Assembly: GCA_034408855.1 (NCBI GenBank)
Contig: JAWXCK010000192.1
Location: forward strand, 1 to 34,109
Length of the DNA: 34,109 bases
Source of the DNA: JAIYDQ01 sp034408855
Lineage (GTDB): Bacteria; Planctomycetota; Planctomycetia; Pirellulales; Pirellulaceae
Direction of reading: 5' to 3'
Shown piece by piece: positions 1-6,728 of this stretch. The position numbers and the translations under genes were made by a program. The notes beneath the pieces were generated by a model, which saw only the letters and a program-made list of their open reading frames with translations, had not been told where the DNA came from and did not search any database. Within the stretch, counting starts at the first letter, position 1; each line of letters begins with the position of its first letter.

Positions 1-424
1 AAAAATCCAATGCGAAACGGGTGTCCGTTGAAACTTCGGTTTTCTATTCGTAACGATAAATAGTCAATTTTGACCCACAGATTTTGCGGAAGAGCCAAGA
101 GGGGTCCTCAGGTAAATCTGTGGGTGAAATGTTTAAGAAGTAGCGAGGTTGGTAGGCGGCTCTGCGATTAGGTTTACCGCATATGGGCCAAAATCGGAAA
201 GGAAGTGAGTGCTCATCGCTGAGCACCCAAGCTTCCGATTTCGGCACTTGAGTCGGCGCTCGGGCTGCACCTCTGCATTGCCCTATCCTCCGCTCAAGTT
301 CGTTCAACGTACGGTAGTCAATCGATGGAAGCAAGCATCTGGCAAAGAATAAAGTGCATCGTGGAGTCGCGTTTCGTAAACTGTTGTTTCTCAAGACATC
401 AATTGCCGAAACAACGAACTCCAG
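1..424. other. Gene-poor left edge, no convincing gene
   Basis: I see no gene here that I would defend. A minus-strand reading frame of 128 codons covers 44-430, but its product is rich in Cys, Arg and Pro, has no recognisable domain, and would start inside the possible transposase remnant that follows. A nested inverted repeat lies at 191-241. Together with the remnant at 425-511 this suggests decayed mobile-element or intergenic DNA, which is an inference. Confidence 0.4.
191..241. repeat. Nested inverted repeat (double hairpin)
   Basis: The outer arms AAATCGGAA (191-199) and TTCCGATTT (233-241) are perfect 9-bp complements. Inside them, GTGCTCA (209-215) and TGAGCAC (220-226) form a second perfect 7-bp stem around a TCGC loop. 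This is a cruciform-like structure of unknown role. No T-run follows on either side that would make it a standard terminator. Confidence 0.6.
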
Positions 425-511
425 ATGCAACTCAAAACTATCCTCAACTCGATCGAAAAATACAAGAGCTTTGTTTACCAGTCAAAACACCAACAGCCTT
501 CGCTTGTTTGA
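425..511 (+). pseudogene. Possible N-terminal remnant of an ISL3-type transposase
   Basis: A 28-codon frame starts MQLKTILNSIEKYKSFVY and ends at a TGA at 509-511. From memory, this opening resembles the N-terminus of ISL3-family transposases common in planctomycetes, which open with M-x-L-K-T-I-L-N-x-V-E-K and then a FVY segment. The zinc-finger and DDE regions that should follow are absent, because the sequence runs straight into the rtcB 3' end. If the resemblance holds, this is a truncated insertion-sequence relic. It may instead be a chance frame. Confidence 0.3.
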
Positions 512-524
512 GGACTAGTCCTCA
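509..524. repeat. 16-bp perfect palindrome at the rtcB stop
   Basis: TGAGGACTAGTCCTCA is a perfect palindrome. It contains both the stop codon of the possible transposase remnant (TGA 509-511, plus) and the rtcB stop (TAG, 517-515, minus). It could act as a bidirectional terminator stem, although no T-run follows. Confidence 0.5.
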
Positions 525-1906
525 GCTCGACTATTATCGTCGCACATTTTGACGATTTTCGGATTGAATTGGGCGATGACGTCCACCAAGTCTGTCTGAG
601 CTGCCATGACTTGGTGGATGTCCTTGTAGACGCCAGGCGCTTCGTCGGCACCGGCTGAAAGGACGCGAATTCCCTTTTCCAACAAATCGTTTCGGACAGC
701 TTTCCATCGAAATTTGTTTCGTCCAGCTGTTCGACTCATGCATCGACCAGCTCCATGCGATGCCGAGTTGAGGCTTTGCGGATTTCCGCGACCGCGCACG
801 ACAAACCCAGGCGTCGCCATCGAACCAGGAATGATCCCCATTTGACCTTGGCCAGCAGGCGTCGCGCCCTTGCGATGAACGATCAATTCGCGTCCTTGGT
901 GAATTTCTTTCCAGGCGAAATTGTGATGATTCTCGACGCCAGCGATGATGCGAGCGCCCAGAAACTTGCTAACCAATCGATGGATGACATCGTGATTGGC
1001 GGCGGCATAGTCTCCCATTAAACTCATTGCCGCCCAATATTCCTGACCCGCTTCACTTTCAAGTTCGAGCCAAGCAAGGTATCCGAACGCGTCGGTATAT
1101 TTGCGAGGCAATCGAGCTCGGGCAATGCCGCTATAGACCGAACATACGCTGGCTCCTGTGCCTCGGCTTCCACTATGGCTTAGCACGGCAGTGTACGTTC
1201 CAGCGTCCAGCCCAAGGGCCTCGTCGCGATCTGCGATTTCCAGCGTTCCAAACTCGACGAAATGATTCCCCGATCCGCTAGTGCCCAGTTGTTTTCGAGC
1301 GACATCCTTTTTTTCGCGAGTCGTCCTGGTCACGTTCCAATCTTGGTCCATAACCGGATGATCTTGTGGCGTTTCGTGCGTTGAACCGATCCCGAATCGC
1401 GTAGCTCGACCGAGTACGTCTTCAAAACGCGACGGGCTTTTATCGAGCAACTTTGGATCGATGTCGAATACCGAGAGTTTCATTCGACACGCGATGTCGA
1501 CTCCGACTGCATACGGAATCACCGAGCCTTCGGTGGCTAGAACACCGCCGATCGGCAGACCGTAGCCGACGTGAGCGTCTGGCATGAGGGCTGCCGCAAC
1601 GGCCATCGGCAAAGAGCAAGCTTGACGCATTTGCCCGTGAGCCGCCGGGTCGATATCAGTCCCCCAGGTCGGATAGGCTACTGGCTCGCGAGCTGGTAAA
1701 GTTCGATCTTCGATCAAACTGCAGGCAAGGGTCCCCCAGACTTCGTCGGTAAGAAATTCTTGCGGTGCGGCGACGACACGTTTTATCGATTGCTTGATTT
1801 CTCGATTCCGAGGATGCTCGCTTTGAACCACTTTTTGGATGGCGGCGATCGCATCGTTGACGCAATAAAGCGGTATTCCGAGCTTTTCCAGTTGTCGAGC
1901 GTTCAT
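515..1906 (-). CDS. rtcB: RtcB-family RNA ligase
   Basis: This is a 463-residue RtcB-type protein. The family joins 2',3'-cyclic phosphate or 3'-phosphate RNA ends to 5'-OH ends using GTP and Mn2+, in RNA repair or tRNA splicing. The residues that bind metal and guanylate in the family can be seen: Asp137 and Cys140 in GVDIACRM, Asn214-His215 in GSGNHFVEFG, His244 in HSGSRGTG, a His in the VENHHNF segment near 327, the HRKGATPA loop near 344-351, and His384, the expected guanylylated nucleophile, in SASHGAGR. Usual RtcB proteins are about 400-480 residues, so this one is complete. The ATG start has only a weak GAG upstream. No archease or RtcA gene lies next to it. The assignment is firm; the physiological RNA substrate is unknown. 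Confidence 0.93.
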   Translation of the reverse strand: MNARQLEKLGIPLYCVNDAIAAIQKVVQSEHPRNREIKQSIKRVVAAPQEFLTDEVWGTLACSLIEDRTLPAREPVAYPTWGTDIDPAAHGQMRQACSLPMAVAAALMPDAHVGYGLPIGGVLATEGSVIPYAVGVDIACRMKLSVFDIDPKLLDKSPSRFEDVLGRATRFGIGSTHETPQDHPVMDQDWNVTRTTREKKDVARKQLGTSGSGNHFVEFGTLEIADRDEALGLDAGTYTAVLSHSGSRGTGASVCSVYSGIARARLPRKYTDAFGYLAWLELESEAGQEYWAAMSLMGDYAAANHDVIHRLVSKFLGARIIAGVENHHNFAWKEIHQGRELIVHRKGATPAGQGQMGIIPGSMATPGFVVRGRGNPQSLNSASHGAGRCMSRTAGRNKFRWKAVRNDLLEKGIRVLSAGADEAPGVYKDIHQVMAAQTDLVDVIAQFNPKIVKMCDDNSRAED

Positions 1907-1990
1907 GGCTAACTCAGTTTCTTAGTTGATTTTACCGAGCCTTGTGACAGGCCGTTCGTTGCGAAAGTTCACCGAAAGTAAGCGAAGCTC

Positions 1991-2018
1991 TTGCGTTGAA
2001 AAGGGCGTTACCTATAAT
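1991..2018 (+). promoter_or_regulatory. Likely sigma70 promoter for tRNA-Gly and tig
   Basis: A perfect -10 hexamer TATAAT lies at 2013-2018. It is 16 bp downstream of TTGCGT (1991-1996), which matches the first three bases of the -35 consensus. The box is 81 bp ahead of the tRNA. The intergenic region 1907-2099 holds nothing else I recognise. Confidence 0.45.
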
Positions 2019-2099
2019 CTGACGTTCTACCGGATGGGTCTCTAGTCACTTAGAGGTTCAATTGGATGGAAACGGGCATGCTGCCGTGTGATCCCTATT

Positions 2100-2172
2100 G
2101 CGGGTGTAGCTCAGTTGGTAGAGCACAACGTTGCCAACGTTGTTGTCGACGGTTCGAATCCGTTCACCCGCT
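2100..2172 (+). tRNA. tRNA-Gly (anticodon GCC)
   Basis: A complete cloverleaf can be folded by eye. The acceptor stem is GCGGGTG (2100-2106) with CACCCGC (2165-2171). The D stem is GCTC/GAGC, and the anticodon stem CAACG/CGTTG encloses loop TTGCCAA with anticodon GCC at 2133-2135. The T stem is GACGG/CCGTT with loop TTCGAAT. The discriminator base is T, as usual for bacterial tRNA-Gly. The 3' CCA is not encoded. It lies 87 bp upstream of tig on the same strand. Confidence 0.97.
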
Positions 2173-2259
2173 CTTCATCACATAACGCTAGCTGCCTTTT
2201 TTCGTTTCAATAACCCGGTTTTTCAACCTTTTTGTACCCAAATACACGGACAGAATAGC

Positions 2260-3735
2260 ATGTCGACCGTTACGGAATCTGCGGTAGAACGCTTGGATTT
2301 GCAAGTCAAAGTCAATAAGCCCGGAGCGTGCGAACGTCACGTGGTCGTCGTCGTTCCGCGAAAAGACGTCGACCGGTACTTCAAAAAAGCCTTTGACGAA
2401 CTTGGTCCCAAGGCCGAGATGCCCGGTTTTCGCGTCGGCAAGGCGCCTCGAAAGCTGCTCGAAAGCCGGTTTCGCGAGCAAATCACGGAACAAGTCAAAA
2501 GTTCCTTGGTAATGGACTCGCTCCAACAAGTCACCGAAGGGGGCGATTTTTCAGCGATCAGCGAACCGGATATGGATTACGGTGCCGTTCAGATTCCTAA
2601 GGATGGCGACTTTACTTTCGAATTCAAGATCGAAGTCCGCCCCGAATTCGATACGCCGAATTGGAAAGGCCTCAGTCTGACTCGGCCTGTCCATGTCATT
2701 ACCGATAAAGACGTCGACGAACAGCTCTCGAAAACACTCACCCGATTTTCTGAAGGTGAACCTGTCGATGGTGAAGCGAAGGCTGGCGATACACTTCTTT
2801 TGAATATCGACTTTACCTATGAAGGCAAACTGCTCAGCGTCATCGAAGAAGAGAAGATCGTTCTCCGAAACAAACTCAGCCTGGCCGATGCGGTTATCGA
2901 AGATTTTGACAAACTGATGGTCGGAGTTCGCGAAGGTGAAACGCGATCTACTAAGGTCAAGATTTCCAATTCGACGTTCAATGAAGAATTCCGCGGCAAA
3001 GAAGTCGACGCCGGAATTGAAGTTATCGAGATTCGTCGCTTGAGCGTCGATGACCTGCGCGCGGCCGTGCTCGAAGAACTCGGCTTCGACGATGTTCCTG
3101 AACTGCGCGAATTCGTCCGCAGCGAACTTGATAAGCAACAGACGTATTACCAACAGCAAGAAATTCGCAAGCAGGTTACGGCGGTCCTGACCAAGGATGC
3201 TCAGTGGGAAATGCCGTCTGAAATGGTCAATCGTCAAACCAATCGCGAGTTGCAGCGGCAAGCGTTGGAGTTGCAACGAAGTGGCTTTAGCGCCGATGAT
3301 GTGAAGAGCTATCTCAACGTGGGTCGCCGAAATGCTCGAGAGATGACGATCGCCGCCCTTCGCGAACATTTTGTTCTCGAAAAAATTGCCGAGGATTTGA
3401 AGATCGAGCCGACATCGGAAGATTATGATGCCGAAGTCGATTTGATTGCCGAAAATTCTTCGTCCAATCCGCGCAAAGTTCGAGCACGACTGGAAAAAAC
3501 CGGTCAGATGGACGCGCTGCGAAATCAGATCATCGAGCGTAAAGTCGTCGAGATGGTAACCGCCGAAGCGAAGCTGACCGACAAAGAAGATTCTTCGTTT
3601 TTGCGAAAGATGCCGGAAGAATCGGCAATCGAATTCGTGATCGCTCCGCTCGATTCCGATATCCCCGAAGCGAAATACGACAATAAGTCAACCGATGGCC
3701 AGCCAGAAGGTGCCACGGTCAAACTACAACCGTAG
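2260..3735 (+). CDS. tig: Trigger factor, ribosome-associated chaperone
   Basis: This 491-residue protein is trigger factor, the chaperone and prolyl isomerase that docks at the ribosomal exit tunnel. The ribosome-binding signature GFRVGKAP is at residues 56-63 within the N-terminal domain (about 14-130). A strongly diverged FKBP-like PPIase region follows at about 155-245, and a helical SurA-like C-terminal domain after that. The C-terminal end carries an unconserved tail. The reading frame is open from 2131, but that start would lie inside tRNA-Gly, so I take the ATG at 2260, where the family's conserved region begins. The Shine-Dalgarno site is weak (GGA). The usual neighbours clpP and clpX are absent. 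The 3' end overlaps the convergent SDR gene by 12 bp. Confidence 0.92.
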   Translation: MSTVTESAVERLDLQVKVNKPGACERHVVVVVPRKDVDRYFKKAFDELGPKAEMPGFRVGKAPRKLLESRFREQITEQVKSSLVMDSLQQVTEGGDFSAISEPDMDYGAVQIPKDGDFTFEFKIEVRPEFDTPNWKGLSLTRPVHVITDKDVDEQLSKTLTRFSEGEPVDGEAKAGDTLLLNIDFTYEGKLLSVIEEEKIVLRNKLSLADAVIEDFDKLMVGVREGETRSTKVKISNSTFNEEFRGKEVDAGIEVIEIRRLSVDDLRAAVLEELGFDDVPELREFVRSELDKQQTYYQQQEIRKQVTAVLTKDAQWEMPSEMVNRQTNRELQRQALELQRSGFSADDVKSYLNVGRRNAREMTIAALREHFVLEKIAEDLKIEPTSEDYDAEVDLIAENSSSNPRKVRARLEKTGQMDALRNQIIERKVVEMVTAEAKLTDKEDSSFLRKMPEESAIEFVIAPLDSDIPEAKYDNKSTDGQPEGATVKLQP

Positions 3736-4518
3736 TATTCGATCGACGACGTTTGGAAAGAATCGCCCAGCCCAGACAAATCCTTTGCCGCCCAGCGAGA
3801 TAATGATTTCGCGGCGCGAGCGAACGAGGCCGGCGATTGCAATTCTTGCAACCTTCTGTGGAGACATGCTCCCCATCGATCGGCTGGTTTGCTTCGGATC
3901 GGTATCGATCAACGAATCGAAGAATTCGGAGCGTGTCGTGCTAGGGCTGATCTGAAGGACTTCGATTTTTTCGCTCGCCAGTTCGCAGCGTATCGCTTCC
4001 GACCAACCTCGCAGCGCAAATTTCGCTGCACAGTACTCGCTCTTCATCGGCACGCCGCGGTGGCTTAGAACCGATCCGATGTTCATGATGGCAGGTCGCG
4101 TCCCCTTCCGTAGCAGTGGCAGTAGTAATCGCGTCAATTCAACAGGCGCAAAAAAATCGATTTCCATGACTCGCCGCAACCGATCAGGATGCGAAGCTGA
4201 GAATCCACCGATCGCACCAGCCCCTGCGTTGTTCACCAACACATCCAACGCTTGCCAATGTGCTTCACACCACGAAGCCAACTGAGTTCGGAAATTCGCG
4301 TCGGTGATGTCGCCTGCCAGTATCTCAATCGATCCGTTGGAACGGTGAGCAATTTTCTTTGACGAGAACTCTTCGACGACTTGATCCAGTCGTTTTTCTC
4401 GGCGAGCTGCCGCTAAGACGTGCGCACCTCGCTGTGCAAGTTGTAAAGTCATCTCGCGACCAATACCGCTCGACGCACCGGTCACCAGGATACGCAAACC
4501 ATCAAGTTTTCGGCGCAC
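3724..4518 (-). CDS. Short-chain dehydrogenase/reductase (SDR)
   Basis: A 264-residue classical SDR that would use NAD(P)H to reduce or oxidise a carbonyl or alcohol. The Rossmann motif TGASSGIG is at 13-20 and the NNAG motif at 96-99. The catalytic triad Ser149, Tyr162 and Lys166 is intact within the YCAAK segment. The C-terminal tail is hydrophobic and basic (KGFVWAGRFF), as in some membrane-associated SDRs. The substrate cannot be deduced. It is the last gene of a minus-strand string after the M20 and DUF1080-like genes (40 bp downstream of the latter). Its stop codon lies inside the end of tig. Confidence 0.88.
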   Translation of the reverse strand: MRRKLDGLRILVTGASSGIGREMTLQLAQRGAHVLAAARREKRLDQVVEEFSSKKIAHRSNGSIEILAGDITDANFRTQLASWCEAHWQALDVLVNNAGAGAIGGFSASHPDRLRRVMEIDFFAPVELTRLLLPLLRKGTRPAIMNIGSVLSHRGVPMKSEYCAAKFALRGWSEAIRCELASEKIEVLQISPSTTRSEFFDSLIDTDPKQTSRSMGSMSPQKVARIAIAGLVRSRREIIISLGGKGFVWAGRFFPNVVDRILRL

Positions 4519-4558
4519 TGTATTTATTTAGAAGAAAGTGAATGGACGATTCGTCGAA

Positions 4559-5242
4559 TCATTGCCGGGCATTCCAAATCTGAACGTCATCAAAGAGAAC
4601 GCCTTTGCCAGAAACCGTGAAATGGAAACTGCTCTTGGTTTCATGAGCGATGCCTGGCGATTTTAAGTAACCCACCGGTTTGTCATCCAAACAAACCCGC
4701 ATCTGTTCGCCGACGATTTCAATGGAAACCTTGTACCAGATTTTTTGCTCGACGGCGATCGGAGTTGATGAACTTCGCCCGACAAGGAGCTTATCGGCAT
4801 CCTGTTTTCTCGCATCGTCTTTGCGCATTTCAAAGATATCGTTTCGCATGACACCTTCCTTGTCGTCGCCCAGTCGCACCACCTTTGGAGCGAAGGCGAC
4901 TCGGCAGATATGTCCGGCGTGCGAGCCTGTGAAAGTCTGGTCATCGAATACGGCGTTGAATCCGCTCGAACCATCGAGCCGAAATTTGAATTCGACGATA
5001 ACGTCTTTCATCGGGCGATAGACACGTCCTACGGCACCGTGATCGTCGCGAGTTTGAAGGCCTTTCAGCAACCCGTCCTCGATGGTGAACGTCGGGATCA
5101 ACGACTTCCAATCGCCAAGCTCGGTTCGGTCGAAAGAATCCGATAAGAGCTGTTCACCCTTCGATGCCAAAGGTTTGGTTGGAACATCGGCAGCAACGCA
5201 AGCCAATGGAAATGCAACGCAAACGAAGAACAGGATTTTCAT
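4559..5242 (-). CDS. Secreted DUF1080-like protein (concanavalin-type fold)
   Basis: A 227-residue protein with a clear signal peptide (residues 1-18, cleavage near ACVAAD). The mature part opens with DSFDRTELGDW and alternates beta strands around GLLKG and FDDVQIW, ending near FHFTVSGKGVLFDDV. This is the layout of the DUF1080/3-keto-disaccharide-hydrolase-like jelly-roll domains that planctomycetes carry in many copies. Members act on, or bind, carbohydrates outside the cytoplasm. No catalytic residue can be named from sequence. It lies between the M20 gene (31 bp upstream) and the SDR gene, probably in one transcript. Confidence 0.6.
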   Translation of the reverse strand: MKILFFVCVAFPLACVAADVPTKPLASKGEQLLSDSFDRTELGDWKSLIPTFTIEDGLLKGLQTRDDHGAVGRVYRPMKDVIVEFKFRLDGSSGFNAVFDDQTFTGSHAGHICRVAFAPKVVRLGDDKEGVMRNDIFEMRKDDARKQDADKLLVGRSSSTPIAVEQKIWYKVSIEIVGEQMRVCLDDKPVGYLKSPGIAHETKSSFHFTVSGKGVLFDDVQIWNARQ

Positions 5243-5273
5243 ATTAGGATCGATTTCTAGGTAGATGACAGGA

Positions 5274-6608
5274 CTATGGCGACATCAGGTCGATGGCGGC
5301 TGCGGTCATACTCACTATACCTGTTTCGAGTGACGGTTCTAGGTCGGGGTAGAAATAGGCCGAATGCAAGCTTGGTAGCGGCTGATGGCTTAGCTTGAAT
5401 CGTTCGAGCCGTTCCGGTGCGATGACTCCCAATCGGTACATCAATATCGGCACGCCGGCTAAGCCATATTGGCTAAAGTCCTCGCCGCCCATGACTTGTT
5501 CGGCTGCTTGAACTCGCTGAGGTCCAAGGGTTTGTTGGAATGTTTTTATGAGCCGTTCTGTCAGACCTCGATCATTCTCCAAAGCGGGCGTGCCTTCCGA
5601 GATTTTGATTTCCGGTTCAGGTGCCCCGTAGGTTGCCGCAATTCCTTTGGCGCGTCGCTGGATAGCATCCAAAAGCAACTTGCGAACTTCGGGAGTGTAG
5701 CTGCGAACGGTAACCTGTAAGTGGCAGCGGTCGCCGATAATGTTGTGCTTAGTGCCGCCATGAATCGAGCCGACGGTGATCACGGCCGGTTCGGTCGGCT
5801 TTATCTCTCGGCTCACGATGGCTTGAAGGCTCATCACTAGTTCGGCAGCTTGAAGGATCGGATCGATCGTGTTCTCGGGAGAAGCACCGTGCCCGCCGCG
5901 ACCGATAACTTCAATATCGACACTATCGACATTCGCTAAAATGTATCCGCTTCGAACACCGATCGTGCCAGCGGGAGTCGCAGATTCGACATGCAAAGCC
6001 AATGCATAGTCAGGCTTGGAAAATCGCGTGAACAACCCGTCCTTTAACATGGCGAGCGCACCGCTTCCGCGTTCTTCGGCAGGCTGACCGATCAACATGA
6101 GTGTCCCTTGCCACATTTGCCGGTGAGCGGCAAGAAAGCGTGCTGCTCCGGTGATTGCCGTCATGTGAAGATCGTGGCCGCAAGCATGCATGACCCCTGT
6201 TGGCGTTCCGTCTTCGGTTTTTGTTTGTACTGTCGATGCGTACGGCAGTTCGGTTTTTTCTGTCACGGGGAGCGCATCCAAATCGGTTCGAAGCATGACC
6301 GTTGGCCCTTTACCATTTTTCAAGACAGCGACAACACCTGTTCCACCGACGCCTTCGGTGACTTGGAAACCGGCTGTCGTCCAAAGTTTTGCTAAGAATG
6401 CCGCCGTTTCCTTCTCGGCAAATGAAACTTCAGGATGCGTGTGCAAGTGCACGTAATTTGCGACCAACGACTCTGTCTCTTGGGCTACCCATTTCTCCAG
6501 AATTTGGATCTGTTCCGGACTAGGTGGAGCTGCGGTTGAGTCGACTGCCGGTAAGCAGACAATACCGTTCAGTAAAAAACAAAAATAGATTCTGACTTTG
6601 TAGAGCAT
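5274..6608 (-). CDS. Exported M20-family amidohydrolase/peptidase
   Basis: A 444-residue M20D-type metallo-amidohydrolase, the family of hippurate, N-acyl-amino-acid and indole-3-acetyl-amino-acid hydrolases. Residues 1-26 look like a signal peptide, so it probably acts in the periplasm. Metal-site residues visible are Cys143 and His145 in HACGHD, Glu178-Glu179 in QPAEER, His206 in ALHVES, and the late His in SLHSAYFYP. The dimerisation-domain motif GRGGHGASP is near 237-243, and MGGEDFSQYG is near 392. The length is slightly above the usual 390-430 because of the export signal. It is the first gene of a likely three-gene minus-strand operon. The 120-bp gap upstream is shared divergently with the haem protein gene. 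The acyl and amino-acid specificity is unknown. Confidence 0.88.
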   Translation of the reverse strand: MLYKVRIYFCFLLNGIVCLPAVDSTAAPPSPEQIQILEKWVAQETESLVANYVHLHTHPEVSFAEKETAAFLAKLWTTAGFQVTEGVGGTGVVAVLKNGKGPTVMLRTDLDALPVTEKTELPYASTVQTKTEDGTPTGVMHACGHDLHMTAITGAARFLAAHRQMWQGTLMLIGQPAEERGSGALAMLKDGLFTRFSKPDYALALHVESATPAGTIGVRSGYILANVDSVDIEVIGRGGHGASPENTIDPILQAAELVMSLQAIVSREIKPTEPAVITVGSIHGGTKHNIIGDRCHLQVTVRSYTPEVRKLLLDAIQRRAKGIAATYGAPEPEIKISEGTPALENDRGLTERLIKTFQQTLGPQRVQAAEQVMGGEDFSQYGLAGVPILMYRLGVIAPERLERFKLSHQPLPSLHSAYFYPDLEPSLETGIVSMTAAAIDLMSP

Positions 6609-6728
6609 GACGGTCGGTTCCAGATAGGCTATCGTAAATGAACTATGGGCTTGGCGATTTTCGCTTCAGCTCGTTCCTTGCCGAAGTTCGTCAAAGTAGC
6701 ACACGATAGCAATGTAACAGGTGGATAG

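Noticed and set aside
44..430. 128-codon minus-strand frame at the left edge
   Set aside because: It has no domain, a Cys/Arg/Pro-rich composition and a start inside the possible transposase remnant.
2131..2259. Upstream extension of the trigger factor frame
   Set aside because: It lies partly inside tRNA-Gly and has no trigger-factor similarity, so the start was moved to 2260.
2551..3369. 272-codon open frame antisense to tig
   Set aside because: It is a shadow of the strong tig coding frame, with no recognisable domain and no ribosome site of its own.
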